Source: JACDAN01 sp035707105
GTDB lineage: Bacteria > Actinomycetota > Thermoleophilia > Gaiellales > Gaiellaceae
NCBI GenBank assembly: GCA_035707105.1
Contig: DASSUI010000012.1
Location: forward strand, 1-41,717
Length of the DNA stretch: 41,717 bases
Reading direction: 5' to 3'
Shown here one piece after another: positions 16,242-23,096 of this stretch (position 1 is the stretch's first letter; the number at the start of each line of letters is the position of its first letter). A program made the position numbers and the translations under genes. Below the pieces are notes generated by a model. That model was given only the letters and a program-made list of their open reading frames with translations. It did not search any database and was not told the DNA's origin.

Positions 16242-16676
16242 CTACCAGACGAAACAGATCACTTCGCCGCCGATGCCTTCGCGCTCGGCGGTCTTGCTCG
16301 TGACCAGGCCCCTCGACGTCGACATGATCGCCGTGCCCATCCCCCCGAGGACGCGCGGGAGCCGGTCCTTCCTAGCGTAGACGCGGCGGCCGGGCTTCGA
16401 GACGCGCTTCAGGTCGGTGATGATCCGCTCGCGGCTCGGCCCGTACTTGAGCTCGATGACGAGCGTCCCGTACGACCGGTGCTTCTTGGGGTCCGACTGC
16501 CGGCTGTTGAATTCCTCCGGGCTCACGACGCGGAAGCCGGTGATGTACCCCTCCTCCTGGAGCAGGCGGGCGATCTCCTCCTTCTGGCGGGAGGTCGGCA
16601 TCTCGGCGGTCTCGTGCAGCGCCTTGTTGGCGTTGCGGATCCGCGTGAGCATGTCTGCGATCGGATCGGTCAGCAT
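16242..16676 (-). CDS. rpsH: 30S ribosomal protein S8
   Basis: 144 residues; binds the central domain of 16S rRNA and in other bacteria represses the spc operon. MLTDPIADMLTRIRNANKAL at the start and MGTAIMSTSRGLVTSKTAER toward the end, the usual S8 signature. A short insertion near residues 60-75 (SPEEFNSRQSDPKKHRS) makes it slightly longer than E. coli S8. ATG 16674-16676. Confidence 0.97.
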   Translation of the reverse strand: MLTDPIADMLTRIRNANKALHETAEMPTSRQKEEIARLLQEEGYITGFRVVSPEEFNSRQSDPKKHRSYGTLVIELKYGPSRERIITDLKRVSKPGRRVYARKDRLPRVLGGMGTAIMSTSRGLVTSKTAEREGIGGEVICFVW

Positions 16677-16680
16677 CGGT

Positions 16681-16866
16681 TCACCACGAGCTCTTGGTCA
16701 TGCCCGGGATCTGCCCCTGGTGCGCGAGGTCGCGCAGGCAGATCCGGCAGAGGCCGAACTTGCGATAGACGGCGCGCGGCCGGCCGCACCGGCGGCAGCG
16801 CGTGTACTGCCTGACCTTGAAGCGCTGCGGCTGCTGCGCCTTGTGGCGGAGCGACTTCTTGGCCAC
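16681..16866 (-). CDS. rpsN: 30S ribosomal protein S14, type Z
   Basis: 61 residues, the zinc-binding short form: C24-x2-C27 (CRRCGRPR) and C40-x2-C43 (CRICLRDL), ending IPGMTKSSW. GTG 16864-16866 is supported by GGAAGGAG about seven bases upstream. The GTG shares a base with the stop of the small upstream frame 16866-17030 (TAGTG), so initiation may be coupled to that frame. Needs zinc for its fold. Confidence 0.96.
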   Translation of the reverse strand: MAKKSLRHKAQQPQRFKVRQYTRCRRCGRPRAVYRKFGLCRICLRDLAHQGQIPGMTKSSW

Positions 16867-17030
16867 TAGTGCTCCTTCCTGTGATGCTGCCCCGCTTCTG
16901 GGTCGCGAGTACCAAGCCAGAGTCCGCACTCGGACGAGGCAAGGCTGGGCAGCCTTGGTGAGGACGAGGGTGGGCTCTGGCGCCGCGTGATCGCGGGCCA
17001 GGAGCAGGCGTGCATTGCAGGGAGGAGCAC
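16866..17030 (-). CDS. putative 54-codon coupled ORF between rplE and rpsN
   Basis: The gap between rplE and rpsN is an unbroken minus-strand frame. GTG (17028-17030) directly follows the rplE stop (TAGGTG) and the frame ends in TAG that shares its G with the rpsN GTG (TAGTG). An internal ATG lies at 17013-17015. The product, about 54 residues, is rich in Ser, Pro and Arg (SPPSSSPRLPSLASSECGLW in the middle), with no domain I recognise. The same DNA holds hairpins (see repeat). It may be a real small protein, or a repeat whose open frame keeps ribosomes moving into rpsN. Codon content alone cannot decide. Confidence 0.35.
   Translation of the reverse strand: MLLPAMHACSWPAITRRQSPPSSSPRLPSLASSECGLWLGTRDPEAGQHHRKEH
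16916..16981. repeat. structured element in the rplE-rpsN gap (possible distant copy)
   Basis: GCCAGAGTCCG (16916-16926) can pair with TGGGCTCTGGC (16971-16981), 11 pairs counting G-T. Inside are GTCCG/CGGAC (loop CACT) and CAAGGCT/AGCCTTG (16940-16946 with 16951-16957, loop GGGC), followed by TGAGGACG. The order outer stem, hairpin, TGAGGACG matches the elements at 17986-18155 and 19867-20039, but sequence identity is low. Confidence 0.4.
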
Positions 17031-17615
17031 CTACTGCTCCCTTCCTTCATCGGTGGCGAACGGCATGCCCAGCGCCCTGAGGAGGGCAAGGCCGTGCTCG
17101 TCGCTCTCCGCCGTCGTCGTGATCGTCACGTCCAGACCCCGGACGGCGGCGATGTCGTCGTAGTTGATCTCCGGGAAGATGATCTGTTCACGGATCCCGA
17201 GCGAGAAGTTGCCGCGCCCGTCGAACGACCGCGGGTTGAGGCCGCGGAAGTCGCGGATCCGGGGAAGCGCGATCGAGACGAGCCGGTCGAGGAACTCGTA
17301 CATGCGGTCGCCGCGGAGCGTCACGCGTGCGCCGATGGGCATGCCGTCGCGGATTTTGAAGCCGGCGATCGACTTGCGGGCCCGGCGGACCTGCGCACGC
17401 TGGCCGGCGATCGTCGTCAGCTCCTCGATCGCGCTATCGAGCGCCTTGGCCTCGGTCTTCGCCTCGCCGACGCCCATGTTGAGCGTGATCTTCGTGATGC
17501 GCGGGACCTGCATGACCGTGGCGAGTCCGAGCTCGTCCTTCAGGCGCGGCCGGACCTCCTCCTTGTAGGTCTGCTTCACGCGCGGCACGTACTCGGTCTT
17601 GGTCGCGGTGGCCAT
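17031..17615 (-). CDS. rplE: 50S ribosomal protein L5
   Basis: 194 residues; binds 5S rRNA and the P-site tRNA. Blocks: MQVPRITKITLNMGVGEAKT, RRARKSIAGFKIRDGMPIG, VTLRGDRMYEFLDRLVSIAL and GLDVTITTTAESDEHGLALL. ATG 17613-17615 overlaps the rplX stop by one base (TGATG). Confidence 0.97.
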   Translation of the reverse strand: MATATKTEYVPRVKQTYKEEVRPRLKDELGLATVMQVPRITKITLNMGVGEAKTEAKALDSAIEELTTIAGQRAQVRRARKSIAGFKIRDGMPIGARVTLRGDRMYEFLDRLVSIALPRIRDFRGLNPRSFDGRGNFSLGIREQIIFPEINYDDIAAVRGLDVTITTTAESDEHGLALLRALGMPFATDEGREQ

Positions 17616-17986
17616 CAGCGATCGATCTCCTGGCCGCAGTCGGCGCGCTTGCAGACCCGGACGCGAATGGTCCCGGTCTTGTCCTCGCGCAGGACGGTTC
17701 CCACGCGGGTCGGCCGTCGGCACGACGGGCAGACGACCATGACGTTCGAGATCTGGATCGGGCCGGCCTTCTCGATCACGCCGCCCGGCTGGATCTGCGG
17801 CGAGCCCATGCGGCTGGGGTTGCTCATCGGGCGCGGCTTCGTATGCCGCTTGATCATGTTCAGGTTCTCGACGATCACGCGGCCCTCCTTCGGGCGCGCC
17901 TCGAGGACGCGGCCCTGCTTGCCGCGGTCCTTGCCGCTCAGCACCTGGACGACGTCGCCCTTCTTGATCTTCATGGTCTGTGCCAT
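17615..17986 (-). CDS. rplX: 50S ribosomal protein L24
   Basis: 123 residues; assembly initiator of the large subunit. KOW segment KIKKGDVVQVLSGKDRGKQG, NMIKRHTKPRP, and a C-terminal zinc-ribbon-like pair of Cys motifs (VCPSC and VCKRADCG). ATG 17984-17986 with AAAGGTGG upstream; the ATG overlaps the TGA of the small frame 17986-18153. Longer open sequence upstream belongs to the repeat. Confidence 0.96.
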   Translation of the reverse strand: MAQTMKIKKGDVVQVLSGKDRGKQGRVLEARPKEGRVIVENLNMIKRHTKPRPMSNPSRMGSPQIQPGGVIEKAGPIQISNVMVVCPSCRRPTRVGTVLREDKTGTIRVRVCKRADCGQEIDR

Positions 17987-18153
17987 CAGCGGCCACCTTT
18001 CGTGGGGCTCACGCTCGCCAGCCGTGAAAAGCCGCTCGGGCAAGGACGCAGGGAGCGTTCGTAGCCGGAGGCTACGGGCGCGACTGAGGACGCCGCCAGA
18101 GCGAGCTTTGCAGCGCCCTGGCGAGTGCGAGACACGCGGGAGGGGGCCGCCAT
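17986..18153 (-). CDS. putative 55-codon coupled ORF between rplN and rplX
   Basis: ATG 18151-18153 overlaps the rplN stop (TGATG) and the frame's own TGA overlaps the rplX ATG (TGATG), so the gap is read through without a break. The product starts MAAPSRVSRTRQGAAKLAL, has the core SSVAPVASGYERSLRPC and ends TKGGR. The frame at 19867-20037 encodes a clear homolog. In the 18-codon shared core the only two base differences are synonymous (Ala GCG/GCA, Glu GAA/GAG). No family is recognised. It may be a translated dispersed repeat rather than a selected protein. It ends in a good Shine-Dalgarno for rplX. Confidence 0.4.
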   Translation of the reverse strand: MAAPSRVSRTRQGAAKLALAASSVAPVASGYERSLRPCPSGFSRLASVSPTKGGR

Positions 18154-18155
18154 CA
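17986..18155. repeat. ribosomal-operon repeat, copy A
   Basis: About 165 bp. Outer stem CTCGCCAG (18014-18021) with CTGGCGAG (18118-18125); inner hairpin CGTAGCC (18060-18066), loop GGA, GGCTACG (18070-18076). About 55 bp around the inner hairpin is nearly identical to copy B at 19867-20039, and similarity reaches both ends, including the ribosome-binding site before the next gene. Flanked by direct TGATGGC. Confidence 0.75.
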
Positions 18156-18521
18156 AAGGACCTCCGGGGCGAGCGAGACGATCTTCATGAAGTTCTTCTC
18201 GCGCAGCTCGCGAGCGACCGGGCCGAAGATGCGCGTGCCACGGGGGTTCGACTGCGCGTCGATGATGACAGCGGCGTTCTCGTCGAATGCGATCGAGGTG
18301 CCGTCGTCGCGGCCGTACGGCTTCTTCGTGCGCACGACCACGGCTCGAACGACCTCGCCCTTGCGGACAGCGCCTTGCGGCGTCGCCGTCTTGACGGTCC
18401 CGACGATGATGTCGCCGACCCGCGCGTAGCGCCGGTGCGAGCCGCCGAGCACGCGGATGCACAGGAGCTCGCGCGCGCCCGTGTTGTCGGCGACCCTGAG
18501 TCTCGACTCCTGCTGGATCAT
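18153..18521 (-). CDS. rplN: 50S ribosomal protein L14
   Basis: 122 residues, exact family length; part of intersubunit bridge B5/B8. MIQQESRLRVADNTGARELL, ARVGDIIVGTVKTATPQG, VKKGEVVRAVVVRTKK-like region and GPVARELREKNFMKIVSLAP. ATG 18519-18521, two bases after the rpsQ stop. Its TGA overlaps the ATG of the small frame in repeat copy A. Confidence 0.97.
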   Translation of the reverse strand: MIQQESRLRVADNTGARELLCIRVLGGSHRRYARVGDIIVGTVKTATPQGAVRKGEVVRAVVVRTKKPYGRDDGTSIAFDENAAVIIDAQSNPRGTRIFGPVARELREKNFMKIVSLAPEVL

Positions 18522-18523
18522 CG

Positions 18524-19243
18524 CTACTGCGCGACCTCGACGATTTCGGCGAGGCGCCAGTTCTTCGTCTTTGACAGTGGGCGCGTCTCGACAATGCGGA
18601 CGACGTCGCCGGCCTTCGCCCGGTTCTGCTCGTCGTGCGCATGGAAACGTTGCGAGCGGCGGACGACCTTCTTGTACTTGGGGTGCACCTTCACGACGTC
18701 GACGCGGACGACGATCGTCTTGTCCATCGCGGCGGACACGACCACGCCGCGGCGCTCCTGGCGCCGCCCGCGCTCGTGCTCGGGCTTGGGCAGCCGCGTG
18801 ACCGGCTTCCGCTCGGCCGCCTGCTCGCGCTTCTTAGGGCGCTGCCGGCGCTCCCCGCGCGGGACGCGCTTGCGCTTCGTCTTCGCGGACGCGGCCGGTG
18901 CGGCGGCTTCCTGCTCGGCACCGGTGTCACCGGTCTCCTCGGGCGTCTTTTCCCCCTCGGCGGCCTGCGCCTCCGGCTCGCCCTCCGCGACTTCGACGGG
19001 CTCGGGCGCGGGCTCGGGCGTCGGCTCGGGAGCGCTGGGCTCGGGCACGGGCGGGCCGGGCTCCTCGGGCGGAGCCTCGGGGTCCGGCTCGGCCGGCGTC
19101 TCGGAGGCGACGACTGCCTCGGCGCCCTCCGACTCGGACTCGGCGGTGACGGCTAGCGCCTCGTCGTCGGTCGAGGCCTCGGCCTCGACGACCGGCTGCT
19201 CCTCGACCGGTTCGGTCTCCTCGGTGCGCTCGTCGTCGGCCAC
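18524..19243 (-). CDS. rpsQ: 30S ribosomal protein S17 with long N-terminal extension
   Basis: 239 residues against 80-90 usual. The last ~80 residues are a normal S17 OB fold (GVVVSAAMDKTIVVRVDVVK, KYKKVVRRSQRFHAHDE, GDVVRIVETRPLSKTKNWRL). Before it lie about 115 acidic Pro/Ala/Glu-rich residues (EPTPEPAPEPVEVAEGEPE) and then about 45 basic ones (TKRKRVPRGERRQRPKKREQ). GTG 19241-19243 overlaps the rpmC stop (TAGTG), which supports translation of the whole extension. An internal start close to the core would give a normal S17, but none is marked by a clear Shine-Dalgarno. Confidence 0.93.
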   Translation of the reverse strand: MADDERTEETEPVEEQPVVEAEASTDDEALAVTAESESEGAEAVVASETPAEPDPEAPPEEPGPPVPEPSAPEPTPEPAPEPVEVAEGEPEAQAAEGEKTPEETGDTGAEQEAAAPAASAKTKRKRVPRGERRQRPKKREQAAERKPVTRLPKPEHERGRRQERRGVVVSAAMDKTIVVRVDVVKVHPKYKKVVRRSQRFHAHDEQNRAKAGDVVRIVETRPLSKTKNWRLAEIVEVAQ

Positions 19244-19452
19244 TAGCCCTCACCTCCCGCGGCGTTCGCCTCGCGCTCGACGCGGACCGTGAGGATGCGC
19301 GCGATCTCCCGCTTCGCCAGCTTCAGGCGCGCGGGATTCTCGAGGGCTCCGGTCGCGGACTGGAAGCGCAGGTTGAAGAGCTCCTGGCGGCGCTCGGACA
19401 GCGCCCGCTCGAGCTCGTCGTCGGTCATGTCTCGCAGCTGCTTAGCCTTCAA
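19243..19452 (-). CDS. rpmC: 50S ribosomal protein L29
   Basis: 69 residues; sits at the exit tunnel. MKAKQLRDMTDDELERALSE and QELFNLRFQSATGALENPAR are typical uL29, followed by KLAKREIARILTVRVERE. The start is TTG 19450-19452, inside the last bases of rplP (11-bp overlap); the stop overlaps the rpsQ GTG. Confidence 0.95.
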   Translation of the reverse strand: MKAKQLRDMTDDELERALSERRQELFNLRFQSATGALENPARLKLAKREIARILTVRVEREANAAGGEG

Positions 19453-19867
19453 AGAGGTTCGCCTCTCTCTTCACGAATTTCGTCTTGACGGGGAGCTTGG
19501 TGCCGGCGAGGCGGAGCGCCTCCTTGGCGAGCGACTCGGGTACGCCGGCGAGCTCGAACATCACGCGGCCCGGCTTCACGACGGCGACCCAGTGCTCGGG
19601 CGAACCCTTGCCCGAACCCATGCGGGTCTCGGCGGGCTTCTGCGTGACCGGCTTGTCCGGGAAGACGTTGATCCAGACCTTCCCGCCGCGCTTGATCTTT
19701 CGGGTCATGGCGATTCGGGCGGCCTCGATCTGGCGGTTCGTCACCCAGCCGTCCTCGAGCGCCTTGATCCCGAAGTCGCCGTACTGGACAGCAGTCTGGC
19801 CCTTGGCCTGCCCGCGGCGGCGGCCTCGCTGGACCTTGCGGAATTTGGTCTTCTTCGGAAGGAGCAT
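19442..19867 (-). CDS. rplP: 50S ribosomal protein L16
   Basis: 141 residues; near the A-site tRNA elbow. MLLPKKTKFRKVQRGRRRGQ, GGKVWINVFPDKPVTQKPAE and RMGSGKGSPEHWVAVVKPG are diagnostic. GGAGGTGA precedes the ATG (19865-19867) by about six bases, and that ATG overlaps the TGA of the small frame in repeat copy B. Confidence 0.97.
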   Translation of the reverse strand: MLLPKKTKFRKVQRGRRRGQAKGQTAVQYGDFGIKALEDGWVTNRQIEAARIAMTRKIKRGGKVWINVFPDKPVTQKPAETRMGSGKGSPEHWVAVVKPGRVMFELAGVPESLAKEALRLAGTKLPVKTKFVKREANLFEG

Positions 19868-20037
19868 CAGCGGTCACCTCCAGCGCAGATCGCGCTTCCC
19901 GGCCGCGAAAATCGCGGCTCGCAAGGACGCAGGGAGCGCTCGTAGCCGGAGGCTACGGGTGCGACTGAGGACGCTGCGAGGCGCGAGTTTGCAGCGCCCC
20001 GGGAAGCCCGAGCTGTGATGGAGGGGGCCGCGACCAT
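19867..20037 (-). CDS. putative 56-codon coupled ORF between rpsC and rplP
   Basis: ATG 20035-20037 overlaps the rpsC TGA, and the frame's own TGA (19867-19869) overlaps the rplP ATG; both junctions read TGATG. The product starts MVAAPSITARASRGAA, shares the core SSVAPVASGYERSLRPC with the frame at 17986-18153 at the same spacing, and ends CAGGDR. The two differ freely outside the core. There is no recognisable family and no Shine-Dalgarno of its own; coupling to rpsC would be required. The alternative is a non-coding repeat that happens to be open. Confidence 0.4.
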   Translation of the reverse strand: MVAAPSITARASRGAANSRLAASSVAPVASGYERSLRPCEPRFSRPGSAICAGGDR

Positions 20038-20039
20038 CA
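19867..20039. repeat. ribosomal-operon repeat, copy B
   Basis: Outer stem CTTCCCGG (19895-19902) with CCGGGAAG (19999-20006), inner hairpin CGTAGCC (19941-19947), GGA, GGCTACG (19951-19957), and a further hairpin CCGCGA/TCGCGG near 19903-19917. Compared with copy A, three of the eight outer-stem pairs differ and all three changes are compensatory. Flanked by TGATG at both ends. Confidence 0.75.
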
Positions 20040-21080
20040 GTTATCGGTCTTCTCCGCCGACTCGTCGCCGGACTGGTCGAGCTTGGTCGGGTCCTCCTGC
20101 TGGGTCTTGGGCGTTGTCGACTCGGTCGCCTCGGCAACCGCCTCGGGCGTCGTCGGGGCCTCCGGCTGCACCTCTGGGAGCTCGCGGCCCTCGGCCGTCG
20201 TCGACTCCTCGTCGGTGCGCGGACGCTCGACGTTGTCCTGCCGCCCACCGCGGCCCTGCGCGCCGGCGCCGCCGCGGCGCCCACGGCGTGGACGGCGGTC
20301 GCGCACCGGGCCGAGGCCCTCGCGGTCGCCGCTCCCCCGGCGGCCGCCCTCGCGCGACGCGGACAGGCCCTCGGTCTTGCCACCGCGCCGCCGGGCGGTG
20401 TCCTGGTCGCCGAGCCGCGCGTCGCGCCGGCCGTCGACCGTCTCGTAGCCCTCGGGCATGATCTCGCCCTTGTTGATCCAGACCTTGACGCCGATCCGTC
20501 CGGTCGTCGTCTTCGCCTCGGCGAAGCCGTAGTCGATGTCCGCGCGGATCGTGTGCAGCGGGACGCGGCCCTCCGAGTAGCTCTCGGAACGGCTCATCTC
20601 TCCGCCGCCGAGCCGGCCGCCGCACTGAACCTTCACGCCCTGCGCGCCGGAGCGGATCGCCGAGGCAAGCGAGCGCTTCATCGCGCGGCGGAAGCTCACG
20701 CGGTTCTCGAGCTGCTCGGCGATCGACTGGGCAACGAGCTTCGCGTCGAGCTCGGGCCGCTTGATCTCGTTGATGTTGATGTGCACGTTCTTCCGGGTGA
20801 GCGCGTGCAGGTCGCGCCGCAGCGCATCGACCTCGGCGCCGGACTTCCCGATCACGATCCCCGGCCGCGCCGTGTAGATGTCGACCGTGATCCGCTGCTT
20901 GTCCTTGCGGATCAGGATGTCGCTCAGGCCGGCATGCGAGAGCTTCCCGAGGATGTGCTCGCGGATCTTGATGTCCTCCTGGAGCGCGTCCGCAAACTCC
21001 TTGTCGCCCGTGTACCAGTTGGACTTCCAGTCGTGGATGACGCCGACGCGCATCCCGCCGGGATGAATCTTCTGACCCAT
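20037..21080 (-). CDS. rpsC: 30S ribosomal protein S3 with long C-terminal tail
   Basis: 347 residues; about 215-220 is the conserved length. MGQKIHPGGMRVGVIHDWKS, KH domain with VIGKSGAEVDALRRDLHALT, and RADIDYGFAEAKTTTGRIGV followed by GVKVWINKGEIMPEG. S3 lines the mRNA entry tunnel. The extra 120 or so residues are first Arg/Gly-rich, then acidic with Thr/Glu/Pro, probably disordered. ATG 21078-21080 overlaps the rplV stop. Its stop overlaps the ATG of the small frame in repeat copy B. Confidence 0.95.
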   Translation of the reverse strand: MGQKIHPGGMRVGVIHDWKSNWYTGDKEFADALQEDIKIREHILGKLSHAGLSDILIRKDKQRITVDIYTARPGIVIGKSGAEVDALRRDLHALTRKNVHININEIKRPELDAKLVAQSIAEQLENRVSFRRAMKRSLASAIRSGAQGVKVQCGGRLGGGEMSRSESYSEGRVPLHTIRADIDYGFAEAKTTTGRIGVKVWINKGEIMPEGYETVDGRRDARLGDQDTARRRGGKTEGLSASREGGRRGSGDREGLGPVRDRRPRRGRRGGAGAQGRGGRQDNVERPRTDEESTTAEGRELPEVQPEAPTTPEAVAEATESTTPKTQQEDPTKLDQSGDESAEKTDN

Positions 21081-21667
21081 CAGGACTCCTCCGTCTTCTT
21101 CTTGCGCGGTGAGCGCTTCGGCTTGGGCTTCTCGGACTTCTCGGCGGCCGCCTTCGGCTTCGAGGCCGGCTTCTTCGCGGCGGCCGGCTTGCTGCTGCGC
21201 TTCGGCTTCTCCTGCGTCTCCTCGGCGGCGGGCGCCTCGGCGGCAGGGGCTGCGGCGGCGGCCTGCCGGCGGCGAGGCCGGCTCTCCGCGCCGTCGGTCT
21301 CGACCGGCGCGAGCCGGATCGTGACGTGGCAGGTGCGCTTCTTGATCCGCGCGACGCGGCCGCGCGCACGGGCGCGCCAGCGCTTGATGACGGGGCCCTC
21401 GTCCACGTACGCCGCGGAAACGATCAGGTCGTCCCCGAGCAGGCCGTGGTTCGCCTCCGCGTTCGCCACAGCCGACGCGAGGATCTTCTCCACCTCGCGG
21501 GCCGCCGCGCGCGGCGTGAACGCGAGCACGGTCCGAGCCTCGGGCACCGTCCGGCCGCGGATGTGCTCTACGACGAGGCGCGCCTTGCGCGGCGCGATCC
21601 GCAGGTACTGCGCGGACGCCCGCACCTCGGGGCGCTCCTCGACTGTCTGTGTCCTCGAGCGTGCCAC
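21080..21667 (-). CDS. rplV: 50S ribosomal protein L22 with C-terminal tail
   Basis: 195 residues against about 110-115. The core (YLRIAPRKARLVVEHIRGRT, ASAVANAEANHGL, GPVIKRWRARARGRVARIKK) contacts all 23S domains and the exit tunnel. After about residue 120 the chain is Ala/Lys/Pro-rich, ending KPKPKRSPRKKKTEES, resembling a histone-like basic tail. GTG 21665-21667; its stop shares one base with the rpsC start. Confidence 0.95.
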   Translation of the reverse strand: MARSRTQTVEERPEVRASAQYLRIAPRKARLVVEHIRGRTVPEARTVLAFTPRAAAREVEKILASAVANAEANHGLLGDDLIVSAAYVDEGPVIKRWRARARGRVARIKKRTCHVTIRLAPVETDGAESRPRRRQAAAAAPAAEAPAAEETQEKPKRSSKPAAAKKPASKPKAAAEKSEKPKPKRSPRKKKTEES

Positions 21668-21669
21668 GT

Positions 21670-21951
21670 CTACCTCTTGACGTCCGTCTTCCTGTCGCCG
21701 GAGTGGCCCCGGAAGGTCCGCGTCGGCGCGAACTCACCGAGCTTGTGACCGACCATCTGCTCCGAGATGAAGACAGGGACGTGCTTGCGGCCGTCGTGGA
21801 CCGCGATCGTGTGCCCGACCATCTCCGGGAAGATCGTCGAGGCGCGCGACCAGGTCCGGATCATGTTTTTCGATCCGGAGTTGTTCATCTGCTCGATGCG
21901 GCTCATCAGCCGCTCCTCGACGTACGGGCCCTTGCGGGATGACCTGCTCAA
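21670..21951 (-). CDS. rpsS: 30S ribosomal protein S19
   Basis: 93 residues. MSRSSRKGPYVEERLMSRIE, RTWSRASTIFPEMVGHTIAV and HKLGEFAPTRTFRGHSGDRK are standard uS19. Start TTG 21949-21951 directly after the rplB stop, with AAGGAG about nine bases upstream inside rplB. Confidence 0.97.
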   Translation of the reverse strand: MSRSSRKGPYVEERLMSRIEQMNNSGSKNMIRTWSRASTIFPEMVGHTIAVHDGRKHVPVFISEQMVGHKLGEFAPTRTFRGHSGDRKTDVKR

Positions 21952-22791
<840 letters not shown>

Positions 22792-22799
22792 CTCGCCTC

Positions 22800-23096
22800 C
22801 TAGACCTGCGCGCCTTCGAAGATCTCGATCGACTCGCCCTCGCGGAGCTGGACGATCGCCTTCTTCCAGCCGGGCTTGCGACCGCGGACCATCCCGCGGC
22901 GCTTCGGCTTCGGCCGGACGTGGATGACGTTGACGTTCTCGACCTTGACGTCGAAGAGCTCCTCGACCGCTTGGCGGATCTGCGTCTTGTGCGCGTCCGG
23001 ATGCACGCGGAAGGAGTACTTCCGGTCCTCGATCAGGCTGTAGCTCTTCTCCGAGACCACCGGCGCAAGCAGGACCTCGTTGGGGTGGAGGCTCAT
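22800..23096 (-). CDS. rplW: 50S ribosomal protein L23
   Basis: 98 residues; docking site for trigger factor and SRP at the exit tunnel. LAPVVSEKSYSLIEDRKYSF, AHKTQIRQAVEELFDVKVEN, and PKRRGMVRGRKPGWKKAIVQ. ATG 23094-23096 overlaps the rplD stop (ATGA). Confidence 0.97.
   Translation of the reverse strand: MSLHPNEVLLAPVVSEKSYSLIEDRKYSFRVHPDAHKTQIRQAVEELFDVKVENVNVIHVRPKPKRRGMVRGRKPGWKKAIVQLREGESIEIFEGAQV

Noticed and set aside
18524..18770. S17 starting close to its core as a normal-length protein
   Set aside because: No start with a clear Shine-Dalgarno is seen there, whereas GTG 19243 overlaps the rpmC stop like other junctions in this operon.
16866..20039. CRISPR array or insertion sequence in the ribosomal gaps
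   Set aside because: The repeats are two or three separate copies with no spacers, no transposase and no cas genes.
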